Shown here: positions 36,786 to 48,779 of the stretch, one piece after another
Layout: every line of letters starts with the position of its first letter
Position numbering within the stretch: the stretch's first letter is position 1
Origin: Trichostrongylus colubriformis
Taxonomy: Eukaryota > Nematoda > Chromadorea > Rhabditida > Trichostrongylidae
Reading direction: 5' to 3'
NCBI GenBank assembly: GCA_963978905.1
Contig: OZ022261.1
Span: 34,022,102-34,086,101 of the forward strand
DNA length: 64,000 bases
Program-made: the position numbers and the translations under genes
The notes under the pieces: model-generated
What the model was told of the DNA's origin: nothing
Seen by the model: only the letters and a program-made list of their open reading frames with translations
The model's database searches: none

Positions 36786-38279
36786 CCATATCGAGAACTA
36801 AGCAACCATAAGGGAAAGCAAGTAGTCAATAGATAGGTCTAAGGAAGTTATTGGGAAAACAGGTCACAGCTGCTTGAAAGATGGGCTCTAGGTAAAGTTT
36901 GAAGTGTTTTAATAATGTCGGAATTTAGTATGGGGTGATAATAAGATAACGCGCTTCAACGCGACCGCTTCGCACGTCGCCCGAAACGGGCGGTCGCCCG
37001 TCGCCTGAAACGAAACTTCAAAGGCAACAGTCTTTTGTTTTTGTTTTTCTTTTTGATCGAGAGCCCCTTCTGGATCATTTCTAGACTTGTCCAGTTCTCG
37101 TGCCTTCATTATTACTGATTCAGTTTTTATTCAATCACAGCCCATTGATGGACATGAGTCAGTGTGTGTCCATAATATAATAGTTTGTAGAATGCTTTTT
37201 CGAGTATATGCATGGGAAGCTCATCTGGTGCTGTCACAATGAGGTGGGGGGGGGGGGAGGAGGGGGCATCCCTCTGGACATTATTTTTACCTAAGCCAGG
37301 AAGGGGGGTCGTATTGGGGGCTCCTTTTTGGGGGGGGGGTCGTATTTTTTGAAAATTTCCCTCAACTGGACGCTTGACCCTGCTCACAACAAAGAATCGC
37401 TAAACTTCAACTCAATTTTTTACAAAGATAAGGTGTCCCAAAAGCATGATTCACTTCCTTCTCGGCTTTGCGTCCATCAAGGGTAAGCAGTAGAATTAAC
37501 TTGTTAATGCTTTCTTCTGGAGTTGGTCTGCAGTGTCACGTCACGCGGAATATACTCATCTGAGCTCGAAAGGGGACAAGGGATTACAACATTTTGAGAC
37601 TCAGCAAACAGAGTATCAAAAAGATGGACCGATCCCTCAACTTCATCGATGATTTCTGCCGCAAAATGGACCTGTGTGACACGGAAAAAGGTAGTGAAAA
37701 CCGCGACATCTTTCTGAGAGGCAAAAGCGTCGAATCTCAAACGCTGCGTTCAATTCTACCAAGGTATGCGACGACTGTGCAGGGAACAGCCGCCTAGTTT
37801 GTCCACAAGTCTTGTGCACCGTCTGTTGGAATCGTCTTTCTCATAGAGCGAAGGCGGTGTTTTGTCCACGACGCATCTCACGGGCGCTCGCAACTAGCTC
37901 TAATTCCTTTCTGCCAAAAAGCATGTGAACTGGAAGCATCGGTAGGATGAGTTAGTTTGCAAGGCTACTTCAACGACGTAGCAGTTCACGGCGTATTAGT
38001 AATGGTATTGCAGGTAATCTTCACTGATGAGATGAGGCTCATTAGGATGGACCAAATGGCTCGGCAAGTTAATGGAAGGATTTGAGGAAGAAGCCGCGCT
38101 TATTTCTAAGGCCGGATTTGCTAGTGGTGCTGCTATGGTTTCGACTGCCTCGTTCCACCTCGATAGGAGCCGGATAGTACACTCGTATGACTCAACTGCT
38201 TTCCATTTCGATTTCCAATCTCTGGAATGACTGGCCAACATGAGTATCGACTTTTATCGGTTCCTTGTGAATATTAGCA
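36786..38279. other. Unassigned DNA with a G-rich block
   Basis: No gene is supported. It contains the G-run region listed next. Around 37560-37760 both strands have open frames without a recognised family. TCCCTCAACTGG near 37362 echoes the 179-bp tandem repeat, so part of this stretch is repeat-derived. Confidence 0.35.
37232..37345 (+). repeat. G-run cluster (possible G-quadruplex former)
   Basis: Several runs of 5 to 14 G occur within about 110 bases, interspersed with GGGGTCGTATT, a phrase shared with repeat family A copies 2 and 3. Four or more G-tracts this close could fold as a quadruplex; that is an inference. Confidence 0.6.
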
Positions 38280-38480
38280 ATGAAATGCCCCTGACATATG
38301 TGTGTCTCCACAAAGGCGTGGTTTGGAGCTCTTTGAGTGGGCAACCAAATTGACTTGAATCCAACCAAGAACCTCTGGGAATTCCTCGTTTGGGAGCTCA
38401 AACCTTCAGAGGACGTTGCAGAGTTGAAGGACGCCATCTAGGAGGCTCAGGGAAGGGTGTCACTATAAACGATCTCGCAA
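38280..38480 (+). pseudogene. Tc1-like transposase C-terminal fragment
   Basis: In shifting plus-strand frames the text reads DLNPTKNLWEFLVWELK, then EDVAELKDAI and ISQHVP. This corresponds to the Tc1 transposase DLNPIENLW motif near the last catalytic residue and the C-terminal end. Frameshifts and an in-frame stop show it is dead, and no terminal repeats were found. Confidence 0.65.
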
Positions 38481-38495
38481 CATGTCCCCAACATG

Positions 38496-38833
38496 ACTTA
38501 AAGGTACATTCCGCGATTATCAGATGAGTCGACTTAGCTTCTAAGAACAGTTGATCCCAGGGAAGCTAGTCAGGCTGCACCTTTTTCGCGTCACCACGGA
38601 GCGCTGTCACGGCGTTACACATGGTCGAGCCGACTGCGACGCCACCCATTTTGCTCAGTTGACCAATGGGAGAGCTCAAGTGGGTGGCGTCGCAGTGGGT
38701 TCGAGCAGGTATAGCGCCCTGATAGCGCACCATGGCGACGCGAATAAGGTGCAGCCTGACTAGTTACCTGGGGATCCACTTTTCCAAGAAGGTAAATCGA
38801 TTCATCTGATTATCGCGGATTGTGCCTTTAAGT
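38496..38833. mobile_element. Palindromic MITE family B, copy 2
   Basis: 338 bp. The ends ACTTAAAGGTACATTCCGCG (38496) and the complement (..TCGCGGATTGTGCCTTTAAGT, ending 38833) pair, and pairing continues inward through GGATCC and CTAGTCAGGCTGCACC. It is homologous along its length to 12395-12726. It abuts the Tc1 fragment. Confidence 0.88.
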
Positions 38834-39811
38834 GTCTGTAAAGAGGGAAAAGGCTACAAGTTCTCTAATATTGTCGTTGCTGTAAAATTTGGTCGATTCA
38901 TCGTTAAAAGTTTGAGATCCTAGGTGAGCTTATAATTTTGGAGCACCCCAACTTCCGAAAAAAAGGCAAACAAAATTTTGACGATTCTTTGTCTTGTGAT
39001 CCACTGATACGTTTTATCGCGGAAACCATCAGGTGCTACTGATACGATTTGAGAGGGAATCGTTGGCTTATTCTGAGATACAGATGAAAGATGCGGTGAA
39101 CCCATACTTTTGGCTCACTCTATAGGTCGGAGGTAGTTAAGACACTTCGCATGGGATGGAGCATGGATAACATTCCCATGAAGGCACTCTTTTTACTTTT
39201 ACGAGACTTTCTCTTTTTTATCTGCTAAACATCCCCAAAAGTTCATGTACAATAAGCATTACATTCGTTTTCCGCATATCTGACATCCCTGTCTACAAAA
39301 ACGAAGAACCTCTGTGATCCAGCTTCCTTGATGGGCAGACTTCTAACAATAAGGCACGAATTAGGTGTGGTTGCGTAAATATGATATTTGTGCTCAGGGA
39401 GTCAAACAACCTCCATGTGCAGTGTGCAGATTTTCGGCTAAGTCTTTGACTCAAGCTCATAAAATTAGGGATGGCCATGATGGAGTAAGTAGCAATTTTT
39501 TGATTTTTTTTTTTCACAAAAAAAGACGGTAACCATGACAAAAGTGACCTGAACACACTTAGCACGGATGCCCTCCACACTGAATGTGCATAAAGTCGAG
39601 GGGAAAGCGCAAAGTAAGAGTACTTGCTCGGCTAAGGTCAACGACTTTCCCCTTGCGTAATGAGTTGCCACCAAATGACCACAAATTTTGATCAAATTTT
39701 TGGATTGGTCAAAAGCTTGTCCCATGAAATATTTTGAGCCCCTGAACACAAAAATCACATTGGTTTTGCACGGAAGCGCCTGACTCATGCGCTACAGGTT
39801 TCCGAACTTAC
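38834..39811. other. Unassigned DNA
   Basis: If the exon at 39812-40019 is real, its downstream exons should lie here. An acceptor-like TTTGTGTTCAG at about 39743 exists, but the phase-correct frame after it soon stops. No confident continuation was found. Confidence 0.3.
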
Positions 39812-40019
39812 CATATAATAGTACCATTTCTTTAAGAAAAAAATCATAATTCCACTCAGAGAAACGTTTGGACACAGCGATGTTTACAGTCTCACTGAAT
39901 TCGCTGTCACAAAGCTCTAAGCCGAGGAATGTATCGTCAGGAAAGAATTTCGCAGTGCGGTCTGTGACGAGTTTCGTGCGAACCAGGAGTCTATGCAGTT
40001 GGTCCTCAAGATTCGACAT
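39812..40019 (-). CDS. Candidate first coding exon of an unidentified gene
   Basis: From ATG at 40019 the minus strand is open for 69 codons and ends at a strong donor, G|GTAAGTTCGG. The text (MSNLEDQLHRLLVRTKL, FFPDDTFLGLELCDSEF, RFSEWNYDFFLKEM) has protein-like composition and no low complexity. An in-frame ATG upstream (about 40085) is an alternative start. The product is not recognised, and no further exon could be joined in phase, so it may be a gene remnant. Confidence 0.35.
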
Positions 40020-40147
40020 GTCTGGCGCGTTATTTTGAGCATAACGTCCCATCGAGCAGTGCGAAACACTACTCTGATCCATCGACTTAGCAGTGGGAGA
40101 TATAAGAGGACATGTAACATGCGCGAACATAGAACGGTGCTATGCAG

Positions 40148-40374
40148 GGGTGGAGTGCAAGTGTTCCGATTTGTGAGGTCAGGTCAGGTTGCGCGGCGGA
40201 TTGCAATCAGGTAAAGAAAGGCAAATAACGCTGCCAAAGCTTCTCCCCTAAAAAGGCTTAGGCAAATCTGGGAGAGCCCAGACGGCAGGACACGCCACCA
40301 TTCGGACAATTCGCGAAGGGCGGTGACCCAGTTCGGTGCCGACCTCTAGAAATCGGAACACTTGCAACACACCC
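40148..40374. mobile_element. Mutator-type MITE (family E), copy 1, with 9-bp target duplication
   Basis: 227 bp flanked by GCTATGCAG on both sides (40139-40147 and 40375-40383). The ends are inverted: GGGTG.., then CAAGTGTTCCGATTT, pairs with AAATCGGAACACTTG, then ..CACCC. The core (CCTAAAAAGGCTTAGGCAAA, GACGGC, GGACACGCC) is shared with 46362-46606 and 51450-51610. A 9-bp duplication points to the Mutator (MULE) superfamily. Confidence 0.88.
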
Positions 40375-40619
40375 GCTATGCAGTGGTAAGGTGGGTGATT
40401 ACAACTAGGCGTAAGGTTACGGTACCTGCCAAGAGTACGCAAATGCACAGCAGCACGACCACGTTGACAATCACAGTTTTGGAATTTGATGGATTGGCTC
40501 ATCGGTGCGTTTCTTTCCGGACATGAACATCGAAATATCCTAAAATGTTGGCCGTGAATGAGGACTTTTCACAGGTTTTTTGAAGGAGAAGAGGAGTGAC
40601 GCAGACAGAGGATTTTCTC

Positions 40620-40784
40620 ATGGTTCACGAGGAGTATTTCAAAGGGAATGCAGAAAACAATTTCCGATCCAGTTGTGGCGCAAAATTTTGTAAAATTGTA
40701 GCTTGTGTGGCTGTATTACTAATTTCACCACTACTTTACTACAACGTGGCCTTATCATTTATGTGGTCGCTGTTACAACAGTGA
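40620..40784 (+). CDS. Candidate small membrane protein, 54 aa
   Basis: ATG at 40620 opens a 54-codon frame to TGA at 40784. An acceptor-like CTTTTCACAG lies 46 bases before the ATG, with stops in between, so the start is at least consistent with trans-splicing. Residues about 28-50 form one hydrophobic span (IVACVAVLLISPLLYYNVAL). There is no known family. It lies about 440 bp upstream of the LACTB2-like gene on the same strand. Short ORFs of this size occur by chance in this DNA. Confidence 0.22.
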   Translation: MVHEEYFKGNAENNFRSSCGAKFCKIVACVAVLLISPLLYYNVALSFMWSLLQQ

Positions 40785-41221
40785 CAATTAGTGTGCTTTG
40801 CAGGCTCGCCTTATCGTAGCCTGCCATTTCAGTCCTGTATTCACTTCACGTCATGCTTTCAGATACGATGGCCTCGTATCTCAGCGCCGTCACAGCAGCT
40901 CTTCGATTTACTAAAGATTACGCGATTGCTGCTTGCGCTTATATGCTGGCCAGCAAGACACACACGTACGTCCTATAAATTTTCATGTTAATTTAAATCT
41001 AGAAGGAAGGTGGCGCAGGACTCTATTTCATCGTACACGCCGAGCACCAGAGACTTCACTTTGGTAGGTGTACCACAGTGAACCAGTTTGGGCAAATACG
41101 CACCTCGGCGACCTTGCGATAAGAATGCCACGCAGCCGCCCGGTTGCTACGCTTATTGTAGTACTAAGTGGTAGTTCCATACTTCCTGTATCCCACTAGT
41201 TTGTTGATATTTTTCAGAGCT

Positions 41222-44200
41222 ATGCCTACGTTAACTCCAATAGAAGCTGTTACTCGCCTCAGTCCCCTGGTTATTCGAATATTAGGTCAAAATCCTGGTC
41301 CATTCACTTTACAAGGTACAAATACCTATTTAGTAGGGAGTGGAAAAAGGTGAGTCATTTCATAGACATCGTGGGTATGTCACACCGATGTATTTTTATT
41401 TCAGAAAGATATTGATCGACACAGGCGAGCCAAACACTCAACAATATATCGACCTTCTTCAGTCTGCGCTCAGGGTAAGGAGAAGATTATTTTATTTATT
41501 TTTATTGTTAGTCTTTGTCCTGATTGCTCACAACATATCAGTTACTAGCGGGTTTCGGTCTGCAATATTTACTAAGATTCTTGGCGATTTGTTCCCAGTA
41601 TAGCGAAGCATGTCTGGGAAAGCTATCAACAAGTTTACAGTATTCTAGGCTAGGTAGGCTACACTCATTAGCTATAATTATAATTTCTTTTTTCATGGAA
41701 AGGGTTTTTACCCCTTTCCTATGCAAATGCGCTGGGAATATGTGCTCAGTAGAACCCGAATGCTGCAGCAAGATCTAATGCATCAGGTCCTTAGTCGCAA
41801 AGTGAGTTTACATAAGTCTTCTCTCAACCACGGGCGGCTTTCCCTTCTTTCTACCGATTAACACGCATTATGCTCTGCAAAAGAGGAGACTGCTCTCGGA
41901 GAGGACATGGTTGTTTCCTGTCTCTCATCGCAGGAACTTCCACTAACCAATTTTAATTCATTTATATGCTTCAGAACGCTACGTACGTATAAAGCTACTT
42001 TTTCAGGAAGAAGAAAGTGAAATTGATTGCATAATTATTACGCACTGGCATAATGATCATGTTGGTGGTCTCCCGGATGTTTTGAAACAAGTCGTCGGTC
42101 ATGAGGTGAATAATGCGAGGCCTGCGTCTTTGACTGTCCCAACTAGTTCATTTATAATTTCTTACATTAAGGTCCCTGTCTACAAAATTCAACGCGGGAA
42201 ATCGGAGGATCCGTCACAGTTCCACTATGTACTTGATGGACATGAGGTTAAAGTGGAAGGCGCAACACTAAGGTTCGTATTTGCAGCATGCGTGCAGGAT
42301 GTCTGAGGGTAACGTAAACCGTATAGCTTCGATGTGCATTTTCATATCAGCTCCTCATTTTGCGGCTTCCTGCAAGTGATGTATGCAAGAAAATGCATGA
42401 TGCATTCTCTTTCCTGTGTTGCCTAACTTTTGGCGATCGTTCGGCATCCACTGTTCAGATGGCTTGGCCGTCACCTTCCTTTGCAGCACCGGCGCTGGCA
42501 TATACTGCCACCAAAGACGTGGAGTGCGATCTGATAGACACGAAATGGGATATAAGACTCAATGATAGCATACTGCGTCGTTGCGCGCTCCATCTGCCGG
42601 CGCCGGTGCCGCGAAGTATGAAGGCGACCCAATCATGAGAAAGTTTAGTGCGGTGCGATCGCCCAGAGGTTGAGAAGTGCACACACGACACATGCTTCAT
42701 TTATCACGTGTCTACAGGTAGTATCTTTTTGATTCCTCACATGATACGGTCCTAGAGCTATGCTACTTTTGACTGAGGTTATACTTGGCGATCTGTTTGC
42801 GGTTCGACTCAGGATTAGTGTCAATCGATCTGCGATTCTGTGATGCCATGTCCAAATTGATGTTTTTGGTAAGCTCAGAAGAAAAAATTACGTCAATTAG
42901 GAATTGGAGTGTTTCCAACAGAGTGTAAATGAAAGAACTGTAGTGTTGCAACGTTCGGAAACATGAGCGCTTTCTTCAGCGTCCTTATGGCTGTGCAGTA
43001 CGGTGAAAAGGGGCCGTAAGGGGACGAAAGTTCAGGTTTCTGAGGTGAAAATACTGGAATAATCCCCGGAGAAGGAAGTGAGTCTTCGATGAAGGCTCAC
43101 GCATGATTAAGGAGCTGCCGAGTGCTTGCTTTTCGCAAAAGCTTCGAATAGTATGCACTATGTTCAGGTTCGTGCAAACTCCCGGCCATACATGCGATCA
43201 TGCATCATTGTGGCTGAATGAGGAGAACACATTGTTCAGGTCAGTTGCTCGAGATTGCTACCAGACATCTTCATATTTTTTTCTTATTTTAGCGGTGATT
43301 GTATCCTTGGAGAGGGTACGACAGTATTTGAAGATCTTCATGATTACATGCTTAGTCTTGAAAAAATCAAGAAGTTGAGAGCAACACGGATTTATCCAGG
43401 TTTCTATCGCTCAATTGATTTGGATAAAATGTTTTAAGGGTTTCTGATGCATAATATTGTGTTTTGGAACTGTAATTTTTGACTCTTACGACTTTTATTT
43501 CCTTTGGTTTTTTAAGGTCATGGTCCAGTTGTGGAGAAGTGCGACGAAAAAGTGGATGAATATGTGCAGCACCGAATGAAACGGGAAAATGAAATACTGA
43601 AGGCGCTGGGTACATTAGGAGAGGCCACTAGCATGGATATAACTGTCGTCGTATATACGGTACTTTTACTGGACTAATTTCCGTTTGAGTGCAGTATCAG
43701 CAGTGGTAGGGACGGCACCAGTAGTGGTTCTTTGATACACAAAAGAGTGCTGTAATCACTTCCACATTCGGCGCTTCTAAAGCACCGTAAAGTATATTGG
43801 GCATTGAGGAGTTGTGAAGACATGTACACCATAAAGTAACTCGCGGGGTCCAAGGAGACGATGGCGCAAGTCACGTCAAGCGTGTTATGGCCGTATAATG
43901 GTACACATGGTGCCGACGGCCGAGTGAGTACTCTTATGTCGGGATTTCGCGTTGCTCTATGCGAAGTGCAAATTTGCGCGTTCCGGGAGAACACGGCTGT
44001 TCCTCTTCTAGTACTGCCGTTTGATTTTTCCGTGCGCACACACATTTGAATGTAAACCGGTGTACGGAAACTCACACACACCTTTTGGACGCCTATTCCT
44101 TCTATCTGTTCGTTTGGTCTGCTATTATCGCACATTCACCGTTTTGTTTATTCTATTCTGCTGTATTCTGCCGGACTATCCCTACGACGTCCTGAACCTG

Positions 44201-47200
44201 CGTTCCAGTGCTGATTCCGGCTATGTCTTCTTATATTATCTGCTATTTCTGACGCAACAGGCTTTCTTTCTTAAAGGTTAGTTAGTTTTTGTAGTAATGC
44301 ATTTGTTCGCTGCTTGTATTGCATGCATTTAGTGTATATTCTGGTTTTTCATGGTGTTTTGTGCTTTTGTCTCTTGTTCATTCTTTCTGTTTTCGACCTG
44401 TTTTTCATGACTATGTCATTGATGTGTCCTTATTTTTGTCGGGGGCGCTCTCTGACATTGTTTTGAAAGTTTCGGTCGCGGTGGATCCTCACGTTTCCTT
44501 GAATTTGCTGGTGAGGTGAGTTTTTTTTTTATTTTGAGTTGCTCTTTTTTGTACGGCTTTATCTTCCTTGAAGTGTGTTTGATGTGCTTCTGTGACTATC
44601 AGAAGCACTCTCTGACACTGTCTTAAAGCTTCTGCTCGCTTAATTTCATGCTTTTGCTGATTTGAACCTTTTGTTTAATTAGCATTTGTCAACTTTATTC
44701 GGCCCATTCTACATAGAAAAACCTTAATGAGAAATTGTAACATCCTGTCTCTTGTGCGATCGCGTCGTGGTTGCTCATGGAAGCGCATAATTATTTCGCG
44801 CAAGGAATGTTGCAATACATGTGTCGTCGTGTGTGGGAGTCATTTCAGTGAATAGTTTGGGGCTGAGCTTTTGAATTCACTGTGAGTTGTGTGTTTTAAC
44901 TGTGCGGTATCAAATTGGAAAATCCTTCGGAAACTAGATGCCCAACCAAACCGATTTCGGTAGGGATAGGAGTTCATTCTTCAGCTGACACTTAGACTAA
45001 AAACCCAGGCAAAAATGCGTTGGACGCTGAGTAGAATGAAGTGCCCCCACCTCTTCCAACTATATATGCACAAACTTTTGAATACCCTTTCAATGAAGTG
45101 ATGGACAAATGAATTGATTTCGAAATCCCTTGGGTCATTTTCTAGAGCGTGTTTGAAGATTGAGTACAAAAAGCAACGCAAGAATGTTTCCTGGATTGTA
45201 CCGAAAGAGTTTGATCACTCTTTATTATCATCAGTATTCATTCAGTATGTAGGAAACTATATCATTTTCTAGAAAATTTAGGTTACTTTCTCACATCATC
45301 TGTTTTCCATGTTCACTCCAGATCTTTCAGAGAGGATCCAGCAAATCAGTCTATTCCAAGCCTAGGGAGAGGAAAGTAGCTAAGGGTGAGTGAACCACTT
45401 CTCACAGGAGAAACTTCACGCATACTGCTACTACAGTCCATTTTGGAGTGCTTGATAGGGCGTGGCCTACGGACTTGGGTGAGAGTGTATCGAACTCTCT
45501 CACTCTCGCCACTCAGGCCACCCCTATCTAGCGCTGTGAAATGGAATGTAACTCACCCAACCCCCGAGCCCTTTCCTCTCCTATGGCTGAGGCTAGCACT
45601 CGTATCCGCTCTCTCTACATGAAGAAATTGCGACTTCTTAACGTAATTCACTGGAAAGGTCAAAAAAGTCACTGTCACAAGAGTGTAGAAGTTTAACATA
45701 ATATCCATTCAGTGACAACGGGCGAATTCGAGAAAGAGCTTTAAGGTTTCGAAATCAATTCGGTTTTGTACTCGTATCCTAAAGATCAATTGGATGTCGC
45801 ACAAACAAACTTCAATTACATCTCACAGTGAATAAAAACCTCAGGCCCTAACTATTCACTGAAATGGTCTCCTAGACACGAAACAAGCATTGCAACAATC
45901 CTTGCACGAGATGATTTACTCTCCAGTGAGAAATCGCAACGCGACCGCACAAGAGACAGGATGTCACATTCTGCCGTTTAAGTTCTTTTATGTAGAACGG
46001 GCCGAATAAGGCTGAAAAATATGAGTAAACAAAGGGCAAAAAAAGTCAGGAAAAACATGAAAAACCAAGAGAGCAGGTGCTTCAAGACAGGGTCAAAGAG
46101 TGCTTTGATAGTCACAAAACCACATCAGAAACACTTCAATAAAAATCGAGTCCTACAAAAAAAGCAACTCAAACTAAACAAAAACTCCGAATTCAAGAAA
46201 CTTGAGGTTCCACCGCGACCAAATCTTCTAATACAGTGTCAGAAAGTGTCCACGACAGAAATAAAGACACATCAATGACTCAGTCATGAAAAACAGGTCG
46301 AAAACAGAAAAAAACGACAGCCAACAAGAGACAAAAACACAAAAGCACTAAACACCATGAAGATGTAGACTATTGCACGCACCGGAGGCCGACCGTGATT
46401 GCGGAACCCTGCGTCTATGTCGTCCTTCGCCGTCTGGGTCTCTCGGATTTGCCTGAGCCTTTTTAGGGAAGGAGCTTTGGCGTCACGTACTCTGGCCTGT
46501 CTGGTGTCTGACCTCGCGGCGGGAAGCGTGTTGCCGAAGAAAGCCAGCTGTCTTCAAGCCGGTACGCAATCACGGCCGGCCTCCGGTGCGTGCAATAGTC
46601 TATATCCACCATGAAAACACCACAATACACTCTGAATGCATGTAGTGCAAACAGCGAACAAATGCATCATCACAAAAACTAACTAACCTCTAGCAAAGGA
46701 AGCCTGTAATGTCAGAAATAACAGATAATATAATACAGGGCCGGAATCAGCACTGCAACGCAAATTCAGGACGTCGTAGGGATAGTCCGGCAGGATACAG
46801 CAGAACAGAATAAACACAACGGTGAATGTACGATAATATAGCAGACCAAACGAAAAGGTAGAAGGGATCTTATCTATAAATCCACACATTCCGCGACGTG
46901 TGTCGTGCGCAGTCTCGCAGTGGCCATAGTCCAGCGCGCGCTTGCAATGTTTTTGTTTGAAATGCTATGCGACAAACTGCCGCCATTGACATTTTCACGG
47001 GCTGTTACATTCATCATTATGACGGATTTGATACAGGGTGGACGAAGGGAAAGGAGATGCGAAGTGGAAGAACCGTTCCTCACGTCGAAAATCCCCCCTT
47101 GCAAGTAGGAAATGTTTCATCCATCTCGAATCTTTTCTACTCCCTAATCATAAGTAGGAACTAACGTCCAACCTCAGTAGAGCTTGTTTTTTTTGGTGTT

Positions 47201-48138
47201 AAGGGGAAGGTGTGTGGACTTCAACCCGAGCCTAAAAAGGAGAAAGTGCTTCGGGTGAGTGAAACAATATCCTTGTGCAAGAATGGGTTTGTTGCGTGCA
47301 AAGTGTTTCACTCGCCCATAGCTCTTCTAAAACTCGCATCTCCTGCCTGGACAGCGTTTTCTACCGTAGGAAAGAGAACAACATTTCTTTCGAATCACAT
47401 GGAAATTTCTTCTGCGAACTGTGTGTGACGTGAGAAATTGCTTTCTTGCCATGTAGTTGGAGGGCAGAGGCACTCATATTCGCAGTGTCGTCCCACACCT
47501 GGTCCCACCCACAATCATCAGTTGTACACTTCAATGTACCCCTTTATCTAAGCCACAATTGATGAAAAGAGTGGCTCCAACCTGTCAGATCTTGTGGCAC
47601 CGTGCGCTTATTTGATCAATATTCATCACACTTCCATCTTCTGGAGAGGATGTGTATCGTTAGAAGAGGATTACGTGACTCGGCATGCGGCGTGTGACGC
47701 GATGCCTGTGAACTAGAAGCACCGTATATGTAAGAGTGAGACTACGATGGGCTAGGCCTAAAATAGGCATAGAATACGGTAATCGCATTGCGTTCTATCC
47801 TCATGTAGCTCGCAGACATCCGTCGCACGCCGCGTTCCGGAACCGTGTCCTAACCATACACACCCATCTGAAGTTCATTGGCTTGCCGTGGTCAAGCTGT
47901 GTGCTCCTATAGGTTATTCCATAGCACCGCCTGTTGGAATAGTAAATTTTGTTGGTCATCTCGTAATTGTTGGTATATTGTAGCAAAAAGACCACTGATC
48001 TTTCCTATTCCTATTTAGGATGCTCCTTTGTCTGTGCGTCTTGCTGCTCTCAATAATGTCAAACTTCATCTGACTAAACTTGTCAAAGATGGACGTGTGG
48101 AAGTGGGAACATCTGGCATATATCGACTAGTTCAGTAG
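41222..48138 (+). CDS. LACTB2: LACTB2-like metallo-beta-lactamase-fold endoribonuclease (complete, 8 exons)
   Basis: Exons are 41222-41349, 41405-41474, 42007-42105, 42172-42272, 43168-43239, 43293-43399, 43517-43659 and 48019-48138, giving 279 residues, close to the ~290 of animal LACTB2, with every join in phase. The zinc-binding signature HWHNDHVGG is in exon 3. TPGHTCDH (exon 5), GDCILGE (exons 5-6) and YPGHGPV (exons 6-7) supply the remaining metal ligands in the usual order. The N-terminal [20 protein letters not shown] and GTNTYLVG are typical of the family. The C-terminal part is the helical winged-helix-like region ([16 protein letters not shown], then [12 protein letters not shown]). 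Mammalian LACTB2 is a mitochondrial single-strand RNA endonuclease; activity and location here are inferred. A TTTTTCAG acceptor lies 5 bases before the ATG, suggesting trans-splicing. The last intron is 4.36 kb and filled with transposons; reading through its donor would end after VLLLD. The exon 4 acceptor (CATTAAG) is weak. Confidence 0.92.
44089..46876. mobile_element. Foldback element with ~0.8-kb arms inside the last LACTB2-like intron
   Basis: The left arm (about 44089-44890) and right arm (about 45820-46876, excluding the nested MITE) are inverted copies. Landmarks paired on both sides include CGTTTGGTCTGCTAT, GACTATCCCTACGACGTCCT, TTTCATGGTGTTTTG and TTCGGCCCATTCTACATAGA. The spacer of ~0.9 kb has no recognised transposase, and the superfamily is not determined. 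Because it sits in an intron, the primary transcript would contain both arms and could form a long duplex. Confidence 0.85.
46362..46606. mobile_element. Mutator-type MITE (family E), copy 2, nested in the foldback arm
   Basis: 245 bp flanked by CACCATGAA (46353-46361 and 46607-46615), a 9-bp target duplication. The inverted ends are GATGTAGACTATTGCACGCA, then CCGGAGG, and the complement with one mismatch. The left arm of the host foldback element shows the uninterrupted sequence, confirming a later insertion. The core, read on the minus strand, matches copies 1 and 3. Confidence 0.93.
47681..47838. repeat. Small inverted-repeat element in the last LACTB2-like intron
   Basis: GCGGCGTGTGACG at about 47687 pairs with CGTCGCACGCCGC at 47821, one mismatch over 13 bases, about 150 bp apart. 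Resembles a decayed MITE; weak evidence. Confidence 0.35.
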
Positions 48139-48302
48139 AAGACAGCATACGTTGCTTATTGCCGATTCAATACAACATAGAGAGAAATCAAACTGAAAAT
48201 CTGTCATATATTTGTCATATAATGTGCCTTGTAATCTGTTATATAATTTTGACGAGGATATAAATACTCGTATCGGCAAATTTCCTTTCTGTATATGCTG
48301 AT

Positions 48303-48308
48303 AATAAA
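48303..48308 (+). terminator. Poly(A) signal of the LACTB2-like gene
   Basis: AATAAA 165 bp downstream of the TAG stop, the first clear hexamer on this strand. Confidence 0.7.
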
Positions 48309-48603
48309 TATGCTTAATAGGATCGCATGTTTTCATTCTACATTAATTGAGATTTGGGTCGATTTCCATGTTCTCGGAGTGGAAAATCCAATCGGCAAAA
48401 ATAGCCGAATCAACAATTGATTAATACTATATTCCAGTGGGGAAAATGGCACAAAGGATCACTCCCTAAGCATATTTACTAGAAGCATTACTACGAAGTA
48501 ACCCGCAGAGATTACATGTCAGACATTGCATTGCTTTACATTTTCATTCAGCAAATATGAAACATTAAAAAAAAACAAGCATAACCCAATCAACCCAAGG
48601 TAT

Positions 48604-48609
48604 TTTATT
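48604..48609 (-). terminator. Poly(A) signal of the M13 peptidase gene
   Basis: AATAAA on the minus strand, about 170 bp past the stop codon. The two convergent genes thus have 3' ends separated by about 300 bp. Confidence 0.7.
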
Positions 48610-48779
48610 GCCGGTTTCAGCATATCAGCTTCATAAAACCTACGTAATCTATCTGGCTGACCTAATTCCTTACTGACGGTACCATCAATGAAATTTAGGG
48701 AGTGAGACAAATTACGTAGTGGTTTCGAACACTCCACAGATGTGATACATTGTGCTGATTGGAATCGTTTTGGACTCGG

